Below are positions 1 through 6,336 of a stretch of 6,417 nt of DNA, in pieces. The notes beneath the pieces were generated by a model. It was given only the letters and a program-made list of their open reading frames with translations, was not told where the DNA came from and made no database searches. This stretch comes from Acidobacteriota bacterium. Its GTDB lineage: Bacteria; Acidobacteriota; Terriglobia; Terriglobales; Acidobacteriaceae. The translations under genes and the position numbers were made by a program. Position 1 is the stretch's first letter, and every line of letters starts with the position of its first letter. Location of the stretch: contig JAJZIF010000232.1 in assembly GCA_021810735.1 (NCBI GenBank), positions 1 through 6,417 on the forward strand, read 5' to 3'.

Positions 1-1025
1 TTCACCATCACCGGCACTGGCTTACCCAGCATTTTGTTGAACGCCGGCTTGAACCGGTACTGACGCACCGCTTCCAGTGCTTTTTCGTCCAGCCCCATTC
101 CCAGCGACCGCACCACATGCACATTCTGCGGATGCCCCTGTGCATCTACGATCAGCCCGATCAGTACCGTGCCCTCATACTTGGCGCGCCGAGCCTCGTC
201 CGAGAACTCCGCTTCCACCGAGTACGTCACCACCGGAGCCGACACCCCGTTGCCTACCTGGTAGACACCGCCACCTACATTGCCGCCCGACCCCGGTCCA
301 ACGCCATTTCCACTACCACTGCCGAGTCCACCGCCCGATCCTGAACCCATGCCCCCGTGCGACCCCTGACCATTCGACAGCACTACGTTGTTCGTCGAGT
401 TCAGCAATCCCACATTCGGCAGCATCTGGTTATCCGGCAGCTTGACATTCTGCTGCACATTCACCGCAGGCTCAATCGCCAGCTTCGGATGATCGTTGCG
501 AATCACCTGTGGCGTCACGATTGGATCCTTCTCAATCTTTGGCAGATGCCCTTTGATCGGGTTCACCAGATCGTGATCGCCTCCGCCTCCGCCTCCGCCA
601 ATCGCTCCGCCCTTCGGGGTCACCGGCTTCCAAGCCGGAATGTCGATATTGGCCAGGTTCATCAGTTTCGGAGTTACCGTCTGCACAATCTGGTGCCGAA
701 ACGCAAACAGGAAAAACAGAATGATCCCGACATTGATTCCACCCGATATCGCATATGACAGCGGATTCCGCTCCGTTGCTAACGGGTCTTTCACCGGAAC
801 CGGCTTACTCGTCAGCTCAAGAGGCGGCAGTTTCTGCGGGAACAGTACGTCGTAGATGTTCTCGTAGAGATCGACAAACAGACTTCTCTGCCGAAACGCT
901 TTCCCCGTCAAAGCATCCAGCCCATCATCTTTCGCAGTGTCCGTCATGGCAGTTGGAGCCGACCCCGCAATTGTCTCGGTCAGCTCCAGGTCTTCGTCCG
1001 GTGGATTCATCAAGTCGTTGGTCAT
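1..1025 (-). CDS. TonB-family energy transducer, C-terminus off the left edge
   Basis: I translated this by eye from the minus strand: 341 codons from an ATG at 1025 are open to the window edge, with an in-frame TGA at 1031-1029 just upstream fixing the start region. Domains in order: a long acidic cytoplasmic N-terminus (residues 1-90), one membrane helix (about 91-110, core GIILFFLFAF), a poly-Gly stretch (139-149), a linker with Pro and Asn/Gln, a Gly/Ser-rich tract (219-253), and a TonB C-terminal domain (about 262 onward, with YEGTVLIGLIVDAQGHPQNV and KALEAVRQYRFKPA). TonB-like proteins pass proton-motive-force energy, usually through ExbB/ExbD, to outer-membrane transporters; the C-terminal domain contacts the transporter. 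By comparison with the family I expect only 10-20 residues to be missing. The long N-terminal cytoplasmic part and Gly-rich rather than Pro-rich linker differ from canonical TonB, so the partner and substrate are unknown. The upstream ribosome binding site is weak. It is transcribed divergently from ileS. Confidence 0.88.
   Translation of the reverse strand, partial: MTNDLMNPPDEDLELTETIAGSAPTAMTDTAKDDGLDALTGKAFRQRSLFVDLYENIYDVLFPQKLPPLELTSKPVPVKDPLATERNPLSYAISGGINVGIILFFLFAFRHQIVQTVTPKLMNLANIDIPAWKPVTPKGGAIGGGGGGGDHDLVNPIKGHLPKIEKDPIVTPQVIRNDHPKLAIEPAVNVQQNVKLPDNQMLPNVGLLNSTNNVVLSNGQGSHGGMGSGSGGGLGSGSGNGVGPGSGGNVGGGVYQVGNGVSAPVVTYSVEAEFSDEARRAKYEGTVLIGLIVDAQGHPQNVHVVRSLGMGLDEKALEAVRQYRFKPAFNKMLGKPVPVMV
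579..599 (-). repeat. GGAGGC hexanucleotide tandem repeat encoding poly-Gly
   Basis: Three perfect tandem copies of the plus-strand hexamer GCCTCC (GGAGGC on the coding strand) lie inside the TonB-like gene, followed by a partial unit. They encode the seven-glycine stretch at residues 143-149, just after the membrane helix and its short periplasmic Pro/Lys segment. Copy-number change in steps of six bases would keep the reading frame and only alter linker length. The run of closely spaced GG pairs on the minus strand could also form a two-tetrad G-quadruplex, but that is speculation. Confidence 0.7.
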
Positions 1026-1247
1026 CGTTTCATCTTGTCCGCAGACCGAGAACGCCCGCAGATGCCAGTCCGCATTCCGTCTGCGCCGCAGACACGACAC
1101 AGTCCATCTCACTATTATGCTGGATGTGGGCGAAAATTGTCTCCCGCGAAGCCAGCCAGCCCATCTCTCTTCACAATAGACGAAACGAAGCGCATCAAGT
1201 CATCGGATTTTTCCACCGCCGCCGATTTACACTGGAATTTCGACATC
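1026..1247. promoter_or_regulatory. Divergent intergenic region between the TonB-like gene and ileS
   Basis: This 222-base gap separates two divergent start codons, so both promoters should lie here. On the minus strand GAGACA (1143-1138) and CATAAT (1119-1114), 18 bases apart, form a fair sigma-70-like pair reading toward the TonB-like gene. On the plus strand TATTAT (1113-1118) overlaps the same spot, with a poor -35 upstream. Only a weak GGA about 12 bases before the ileS ATG resembles a Shine-Dalgarno site. I looked for a T-box leader before ileS and found no terminator hairpin with a U-run and no clear T-box sequence. The exact promoter positions are low-confidence guesses. Confidence 0.35.
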
Positions 1248-4184
1248 ATGCAATCCACCGACCCCAATCTTCACCCCACCCCCGCCGTGCCTGAGCTGAA
1301 GTCTACCCTCACTCTGCCTCAGACCGAGTTCCCCATGAAGGCCAACCTTCCGCAGCGAGAGCCACAGCAGCTCGCCCACTGGGATGAGATGGACCTCTAC
1401 GGTCAGCTTCGTCAGGCTGCAAAGCGTCCGGAGCAGCCGCGTCCCACTTACCTGCTCCACGACGGCCCTCCCTACGCCAACGGCCCGCTCCACCTTGGCC
1501 ACGCCCTGAATAAGGGCCTGAAGGATTTCGTCGTCAAGTCCAAAACCATGGCTGGATTCGACGCACCCTACGTTCCCGGCTTCGACTGCCATGGACTGCC
1601 GATCGAGATTAAGGTCGATGAACAACTCGGCCGCCGAAAGCTCGAAATGCCCGCTGCCGAAGTTCTTGCCGCCTGCCGCACCTACGCGCAGCGCTTCGTC
1701 GATCTGCAAACCTCCCAGTTCGTCCGACTTGGCTGCTTCGGCCGCTGGCGCACGCCTTACACCACCATGTCCCGCGACTACGAAGCACGCACTCTGGAGA
1801 CCTTCTACGGCTTCCTCGAAGGCGGCTTCGTCTACCGCGGACTCAAGCCTGTCTACTGGTGCATCCACGACCGAACCGCTCTTGCCGACGCCGAGATCGA
1901 ATACGAGATGCACACCAGTCCCTCGGTCTATGTCCGCTATCGACTCACCTCCAGCCCGGCAACCTTTGCCCCCTCACTCGCAGGTCGTGAGGTCTACACC
2001 ATTATCTGGACCACAACTCCCTGGACGCTGCCAGCCTCATTGGCCGTCGCCTTCCATCCTGACTTTGAGTACGTCGCACTCGCCAGTCCGGAGCCCGACG
2101 GCCCGGTTTACATCGTCACCGCAGCCCTTTCAGAACAAGTCAAATCTGAATGTAAGCTCCATGAATTCAATGTTGTTGATAGATTTTCAGGATCATTGCT
2201 TGAACACACTACCTTTCAGCATCCATTCCTGAATCGTTCCATCCTCGGCGTCCTGGCCGAATACGTCACCGCCGATCAGGGCACAGGAGCCGTCCACACC
2301 GCACCCTCCCACGGCGCTGACGACTTCTACACCGGAGTCCGTTACGGTCTCGACCCAACCTGCCGCGTCGATAACGCAGGCGTTCTCCATCTCGACCCTG
2401 CAGTATGGGCCGATCCTGAACCACCCGCCTTCGACGGCAAGAAGGTCTTCGCAGCCAATCCCCTCATCCTTGAGTTGCTCGGCCGACACGGCGCACTGCT
2501 CGCCCAGCAGGATATCCACCACTCCTATCCACACTGCTGGCGCTGCCACAAACCGGTCATCTTCCGTGCCACCGAGCAGTGGTTCATCGGCCTTGAAACT
2601 CCGGTCACCCGCTCCGACGGCTCCACCACCACCTTCCGCCAGCGCACTATCGAAGAGATCGACAAAGTCACCTGGGATCCGGCCTGGGGTAAGGAGCGCA
2701 TCACCAACATGATCGCTACCCGCCCCGACTGGTGCATCTCGCGCCAGCGTATCTGGGGCGTTCCCATCGCCGTCCTGCTCTGCACCAGCTGCAATCAGCC
2801 TATCCTGGATCCTGCGCTCAACCGACGTATCGTCGCACTCTTCGAGCAGCAGGGCGCCGAGGCCTGGCACACTGTCGCGGTCGCCGATCTGCTCTCCTCC
2901 GATGTCCGCTGCGCTCAATGCGGCCACTCAGAGTTCCGCAAGGAGACCGACATCCTCGATGTCTGGTTCGATTCCGGATCCAGTTGGCATGCCGTCGCTG
3001 AAACCGATCCCGACCTCTGTGACGCCTACAACCGCCCCGACCGCACCGTCCTCTATCTGGAAGGCGGGGACCAGCACCGCGGCTGGTTCCACTCCTCGCT
3101 GCTGGCATCGGTCGCTCTGCGCAACCGGGCGCCCTACTCTCACGTCGCCACAGCTGGCTGGACCCTCGACGAAGAGGGCCGCGCCATGTCCAAATCCCTG
3201 GGAAACGGTGTCGATCCCGTCGAAGTTGCTGAAAAGATGGGGGCGGAGATCGTCCGGCTCTGGATCGCCTCCGTCGATTTCCGCGAAGACATGGCCGCCA
3301 GCGACAATCTGATGAAGCGCTGCGCCGACATCTACCGCAAGCTTCGCAATACCTTTCGCTTTCTGCTTGGCAACCTCCACGGCTTTGATCCAGTCGCGCA
3401 TTCTATTCCAGTCGCCGAACTGCTTCCGCTCGATCGCTACATGCTGGCCCGCACACGCGACCTCGCCACACGTGTCCTCGGTTGGTACAGTACTTTCGAA
3501 TTTCACCGCATCTATCACGCGATAAATGAGTTCGCCATCTCCGATCTGTCGGCCTTCTATCTCGACGCACTCAAGGACCGCATGTATACCTTCGCGCCAT
3601 CCTCCACCGCTCGCCGTTCGGCTCAAACCGCACTCTGGCAGATCACCGAGACTCTCGTTCGTTTGCTCGCTCCCATCCTCAGCTTCACGACCGAGGAGGT
3701 CTGGGGCTACCTTCCCGCCCTCCCCGGACGCGAAGCCAGCGTTCACCTCGCGCTTTTCCCTGAACCGGAAGCCATCTACCCCGATGACCCGGCTCCCATA
3801 CTCGCCGAATGGAAATCCCTGCTGGAACTCCGCGATATCGCTCTCATATCTCTTGAAAAGTCTCGCCAAGATAAAGAGATAGGAAAATCTCTTGAAGCTG
3901 AACTTCAGATTATTGCAACCGCCCCTGAGCTTGATCTGCTTCAGAAGTACTCCGCCAGCCTCAAAGAGATTCTGAACGTCTCCAGCGTGACCGTCACCGC
4001 AGGTAATGAATTACGAGTAAATGTATTTTCTGCAATGGGTTCCCGCTGCAATCGCTGCTGGAACTTCATGTTATCTGTCAGCGCCTACGGAGCCTGGGAA
4101 GGTGTCTGCGACCGCTGTCAGGACGCGTTGCGAACCATGAACATTCAACCGCCGATGGCCATCCCTCAGGAGTCCGCACAATGA
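1248..4184 (+). CDS. ileS: Isoleucyl-tRNA synthetase
   Basis: This 978-residue class Ia synthetase charges tRNA-Ile with isoleucine in the cytoplasm. In order: N-terminal family motif FPMKANLPQREP (about 30-41); ATP-binding HLGH (82-85); CP1 editing domain with WTTTPWTLP (254-262) and GTGAVHTAPSHGADD (345-359; H350 and D359 match E. coli His333 and Asp342, which act in Val-tRNA-Ile editing); C430/C433; DWCISRQR (494-501); a Cys4 zinc knuckle (C512, C515, C555, C558); GGDQHRGWFH (606-615); the second ATP signature as AMSKS (646-650); an anticodon-binding helical domain; and a C-terminal zinc finger (C934, C937, C954, C957). Length and zinc finger fit the bacterial type-1 IleRS. I chose the ATG at 1248 because it leaves a short extension before the conserved start; 71 further open codons upstream lack family character. 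The stop overlaps the lspA start. Oddities are the KMSKS-to-AMSKS change and two low-GC patches near 2131-2220 and 3841-3920. Confidence 0.97.
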   Translation: MQSTDPNLHPTPAVPELKSTLTLPQTEFPMKANLPQREPQQLAHWDEMDLYGQLRQAAKRPEQPRPTYLLHDGPPYANGPLHLGHALNKGLKDFVVKSKTMAGFDAPYVPGFDCHGLPIEIKVDEQLGRRKLEMPAAEVLAACRTYAQRFVDLQTSQFVRLGCFGRWRTPYTTMSRDYEARTLETFYGFLEGGFVYRGLKPVYWCIHDRTALADAEIEYEMHTSPSVYVRYRLTSSPATFAPSLAGREVYTIIWTTTPWTLPASLAVAFHPDFEYVALASPEPDGPVYIVTAALSEQVKSECKLHEFNVVDRFSGSLLEHTTFQHPFLNRSILGVLAEYVTADQGTGAVHTAPSHGADDFYTGVRYGLDPTCRVDNAGVLHLDPAVWADPEPPAFDGKKVFAANPLILELLGRHGALLAQQDIHHSYPHCWRCHKPVIFRATEQWFIGLETPVTRSDGSTTTFRQRTIEEIDKVTWDPAWGKERITNMIATRPDWCISRQRIWGVPIAVLLCTSCNQPILDPALNRRIVALFEQQGAEAWHTVAVADLLSSDVRCAQCGHSEFRKETDILDVWFDSGSSWHAVAETDPDLCDAYNRPDRTVLYLEGGDQHRGWFHSSLLASVALRNRAPYSHVATAGWTLDEEGRAMSKSLGNGVDPVEVAEKMGAEIVRLWIASVDFREDMAASDNLMKRCADIYRKLRNTFRFLLGNLHGFDPVAHSIPVAELLPLDRYMLARTRDLATRVLGWYSTFEFHRIYHAINEFAISDLSAFYLDALKDRMYTFAPSSTARRSAQTALWQITETLVRLLAPILSFTTEEVWGYLPALPGREASVHLALFPEPEAIYPDDPAPILAEWKSLLELRDIALISLEKSRQDKEIGKSLEAELQIIATAPELDLLQKYSASLKEILNVSSVTVTAGNELRVNVFSAMGSRCNRCWNFMLSVSAYGAWEGVCDRCQDALRTMNIQPPMAIPQESAQ

Positions 4185-4741
4185 CCGCCACCAGCTTCCG
4201 TCAACGCTCCCGCCTGCCCTGGCTGCTGCTCGTCTCCCTGGCCGTCCTCTTTATGGATCGCACCTCGAAGGAGTGGGTCCGCGTTCACATCGCCGTCGGC
4301 CACGCCATTACGATTATTCCCCGCGTCTTCCGCATCACCCACGTCTTCAACGAAGGCGCAGCCTTTTCGCTCTTCGCAGACACCGCTACCCCTCAGCGCG
4401 TTCGCTGGACATTGGTTGCCTTTTCTCTGGTCGCCTCGGTTGCCCTCTTTGCCGCCCTTGTCCGGTTCTCCCACCGCTTCACGCTCACGACTCTCGCCCT
4501 GGCCATGATTCTCGGCGGCGCGGTTGGCAACGCCTATGACCGCATTCGCTACGCCTCGGTTATCGACTTCATCGAGATCCACATCTTCCGCTACCACTGG
4601 CCCGACTTCAACCTCGCCGACTCGGCCATCGTCCTGGGAGCCTGTCTGCTCTTCCTTGACACTCTGTTACCGGACAGCTCCGAGCAGCCACACGCTCATC
4701 CCGACTATCCCGCAGCCAACGAAACCACCTCTCGTCCATAA
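4181..4741 (+). CDS. lspA: Lipoprotein signal peptidase II
   Basis: This 186-residue inner-membrane aspartic peptidase removes the signal peptide of prolipoproteins after Lgt has added diacylglyceride to the +1 cysteine. All family blocks are visible: D26 to K30 at the end of the first membrane helix (MDRTSK), NEGAAFSLF (57-65), GGAVGNAYDR (112-121), VIDF with catalytic D129, and FNLADS with catalytic D147. Four membrane helices fit residues about 12-28, 75-95, 102-118 and 146-162. A 24-residue hydrophilic C-terminal tail rich in Pro, His and Ser follows the last helix and is probably cytoplasmic. The ATG shares four bases (ATGA) with the ileS stop, so translation is probably coupled and the start is well supported. 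An ileS-lspA pair is a common bacterial arrangement. No convincing terminator follows the stop. Confidence 0.96.
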   Translation: MTATSFRQRSRLPWLLLVSLAVLFMDRTSKEWVRVHIAVGHAITIIPRVFRITHVFNEGAAFSLFADTATPQRVRWTLVAFSLVASVALFAALVRFSHRFTLTTLALAMILGGAVGNAYDRIRYASVIDFIEIHIFRYHWPDFNLADSAIVLGACLLFLDTLLPDSSEQPHAHPDYPAANETTSRP

Positions 4742-4835
4742 ACCCGCGTCCGCCCAGTCCTCTACGATTGACCACCCGCGAGATCGGGAACAACACGAAC
4801 GCAGACGAAATCCGTCGCAGACATAAGCGATGCCT

Positions 4836-4880
4836 TCAAATCCGGAAATACACGCCGATCATCGGCTCGGCAGAGTGCAT
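4836..4880 (-). pseudogene. Orphan C-terminal tail of an outer-membrane barrel paralogue
   Basis: Read on the minus strand, this stretch encodes MHSAEPMIGVYFRI and then TGA. It closely matches HTAEPMVGVYYRF plus TGA, the end of the intact gene just upstream in transcription order. Over 13 residues 9 are identical and the other 4 are conservative. By eye about 31 of 42 bases match, and five of the nine changed codons are synonymous, so the copy diverged under protein-level selection before it was stranded. It lies in the same frame, exactly 60 bases downstream of the matching codons of the intact gene. No start region or body of a second gene remains. I read it as the 3' remnant of a deleted or recombined tandem paralogue, probably not translated. 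Confidence 0.75.
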
Positions 4881-4937
4881 ACAATGCCGATGGTTTCAGA
4901 AACGGTAGTAAACCCCGACCATCGGCTCCGCCGTGTG
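4836..4937 (-). repeat. Imperfect direct repeat, 42-base unit, 60-base period
   Basis: Unit one (4937-4896 on the minus strand) is the last 14 codons of the barrel gene, including its stop. Unit two (4877-4836) is the orphan tail. The units share the CAC codon, the GAGCCGATG block and the TGA, and differ mostly at third codon positions. The 18 bases between them (4895-4878) show no clear similarity to either gene's interior, apart from a possible weak match just before the shared histidine codon. The repeat arises from gene paralogy rather than slippage, because the two copies differ in a coding-like pattern. Confidence 0.75.
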
Positions 4938-5531
4938 GATGAAAGAGTTCAGAGGAGGGAACTGTGTGTCGATCTGCGGTGCCTTGTGGATATCTCCGCG
5001 ATACTGCGCGCGCAGGCCGAAATGTCGAAACCCCTGCCAGTCCACTCCCGCTCCGTAAATATAAACCGCCGTTGCGGAACTCTGCGTATAGCTCGGCCCT
5101 CCGCTCGGCACGGTGATCTGTACTCCTGCGCCGGCCAAGGCAAAGAGCCGTAACGACTTCGTCAGATGGTTAGTGACGATCCAATCACCGGCGATTTCAT
5201 GGGCGAATGCAGAAACCGAAAATAAACCGCTCCCGAATCCAGAATGTGGTACCGGACCAAAAGTTAAGTACGCATAGCGCTGGTTGGCGCGATTCAGAGA
5301 GTATGTCGCCTCGAAGCCAACCCAAGGACTGTGGATGTGACGAACTTCGAGCATTCCACCCGCGGCATTGGCAGGGTGAAAGTATTCGGCATAGTAGTTG
5401 ACTGTAGTACTCCCAATGCCATTGAAGGCTCCATACGCATTCAGCCCAACATCCGTCTGTCCGGCGGCGAATTGCATCGTTGCCAAGGCGAACACCAAAA
5501 GCACAAGCCCCAAAAAAAGATTTTTTATCAC
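4896..5531 (-). CDS. Small secreted outer-membrane beta-barrel protein
   Basis: The 211-residue product begins with a typical signal peptide (MIKNLFLGLVLLVFALATMQ, then FAAGQ), with likely cleavage after A22-A23-G24. The mature part alternates short amphipathic strands rich in Tyr, Gly and Phe with polar turns (for example VGFEATYSLN, LRLFALAGAGVQ, FGLRAQYRGD). It ends in VGVYYRF, an aromatic C-terminus of the kind BamA recognises. This supports an eight-strand-like outer-membrane barrel (OmpA/Opa-like porin fold); the ligand or function is unknown. From memory, similar proteins with a conserved HTAEP...YRF tail recur in Acidobacteriota; I could not check this. The start is GTG (5531-5529), chosen because GGAGG (5540-5536) lies four bases upstream and the signal peptide starts there. 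A paralogous tail fragment follows the stop, and a truncated secreted-protein gene lies upstream on the same strand. Confidence 0.82.
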   Translation of the reverse strand: MIKNLFLGLVLLVFALATMQFAAGQTDVGLNAYGAFNGIGSTTVNYYAEYFHPANAAGGMLEVRHIHSPWVGFEATYSLNRANQRYAYLTFGPVPHSGFGSGLFSVSAFAHEIAGDWIVTNHLTKSLRLFALAGAGVQITVPSGGPSYTQSSATAVYIYGAGVDWQGFRHFGLRAQYRGDIHKAPQIDTQFPPLNSFIHTAEPMVGVYYRF

Positions 5532-5535
5532 GTTT

Positions 5536-5540
5536 CCTCC
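5536..5540 (-). promoter_or_regulatory. Ribosome binding site that sets a GTG start
   Basis: The minus strand reads CCGGAGGAAAC before the GTG. This is the strongest Shine-Dalgarno sequence in the window, and it decides the non-ATG start of the barrel gene. The spacing of four bases from GGAGG to the start codon is a little short. A small inverted repeat (5550-5555 with 5564-5569, GGGCTT/AAGCCC, 8-base loop) lies about ten bases upstream in the leader. It could be a leader hairpin, but its six base pairs are not enough to claim regulation. Confidence 0.65.
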
Positions 5541-5668
5541 GGTGGTTCCGGGCTTTACTCAGGAAGCCCCGAGCTGTCGCGGTTACGAGTTAAGCCTGAT
5601 CGGGCGTGAGCTGACCGTTCTCATAGCCGCGTGCAGGCAGTGAAATTGGCATCCTGAAGGCTGAGGCC

Positions 5669-6336
5669 CTAAAAAATAATTCCGATCAATGAACTCGGCA
5701 CATATCCAGGCGAAGTTGCGTACATCGTGCCGTGGATTCCATAAGTGCACGATTCTCCATCGATCTCGGTATCCAGGTAAGAAATCGAAGTACCGGGACT
5801 CACCGTGGCGCTTTCAAGAGAATCACCACATGAATCGAAAAGCTGATACGTGATCGAAGTTCCGGGAGCGTCGTCCTCCGGCATTGCACTGTACAGCACG
5901 CGTGTCTCGCCCTGAATGATCGGATAAGTGATGACTGTTTTGCTGCCGTTGGTTGAATACGGGGCTGGCCCTATGTTGCTTTCCAAACCGTTAGCTCCGC
6001 AAGTTGCAGTCGCACCAGAGGCATTGCTCTCAAGGAACTCAATTGATGGAGACGTACCCCCGTAAGGACAGCAGACTGGTGCGGACTGTGGAATCAGGCT
6101 GAGATTATTGGTTTCGGCTGTAGTGCCAGCTCCTTGAGGGCCAAGGCATAAAGGGGCATTTGTTGCTCCGTTTGTAACGCTCGTCTGGACGACAAATGTC
6201 GATCCATTATTAACGTTAGCTTCCCCGCCTCCACCGTCGCCGAAAAGGTTGAACTCCACATCTGTCCAGTTCTGATCCAGGCTAAGCACACTATTCTGCC
6301 CAAACGAGTAAAGTGTTCCAAGGGACGAACTATCTA
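5669..6336 (-). pseudogene. C-terminal fragment of an unidentified secreted protein, truncated by an IS
   Basis: An open frame of about 221 residues runs on the minus strand from the IS border to TAG (5671-5669). It has no start codon with a credible ribosome binding site; a GTG at 6289 is in frame but unsupported. The first residues (SSLGTLYSFGQNSVLSLDQN, then WTDVEFNLFGDGGGGEANVN) look like the interior of a protein domain rather than an N-terminus. The chain is rich in Ser, Thr, Gly and Asn, poor in Lys and Arg, and has seven Cys (including a CC pair in VCCPYGG), which suggests an exported protein with possible disulphides. I do not recognise a catalytic motif or a named family. The 5' part presumably lies beyond the IS, outside the window. 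It could still be expressed as a fragment by read-in from the IS. Confidence 0.7.

Noticed and set aside
1035..1247. N-terminal extension of IleRS by 71 open codons
   Set aside because: The frame is open, but the residues are Ser/Pro/Arg-rich with no family similarity, they overlap the region needed for the divergent promoters, and the ATG at 1248 gives a normal-length enzyme.
1026..1247. T-box riboswitch controlling ileS
   Set aside because: No clear T-box sequence, no terminator/antiterminator hairpins with a U-run, and the region is short if a divergent promoter also sits in it.
1227..1913. Long minus-strand open frame opposite ileS
   Set aside because: It mirrors the GC-rich third positions of ileS, shows no domain or signal, and lacks a ribosome binding site. 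The same applies to the frames opposite ileS at 2193-2927 and 2928-3869 and opposite lspA at 4166-4597.
4799..4822. Short direct repeat CGCAGAC twice
   Set aside because: Seven bases, two copies, in a small intergenic gap; this is compatible with chance and has no partner features.
4742..4835. Rho-independent terminator after lspA
   Set aside because: Only 4-bp inverted repeats are present (for example CCCG/CGGG near 4774-4787), with no following T-run, so no terminator is called.
4830..5153. Plus-strand open frame across the barrel gene tail
   Set aside because: It is antisense to the barrel gene and its orphan tail, where the minus-strand reading shows conserved protein similarity. The plus-strand product has no recognisable features.
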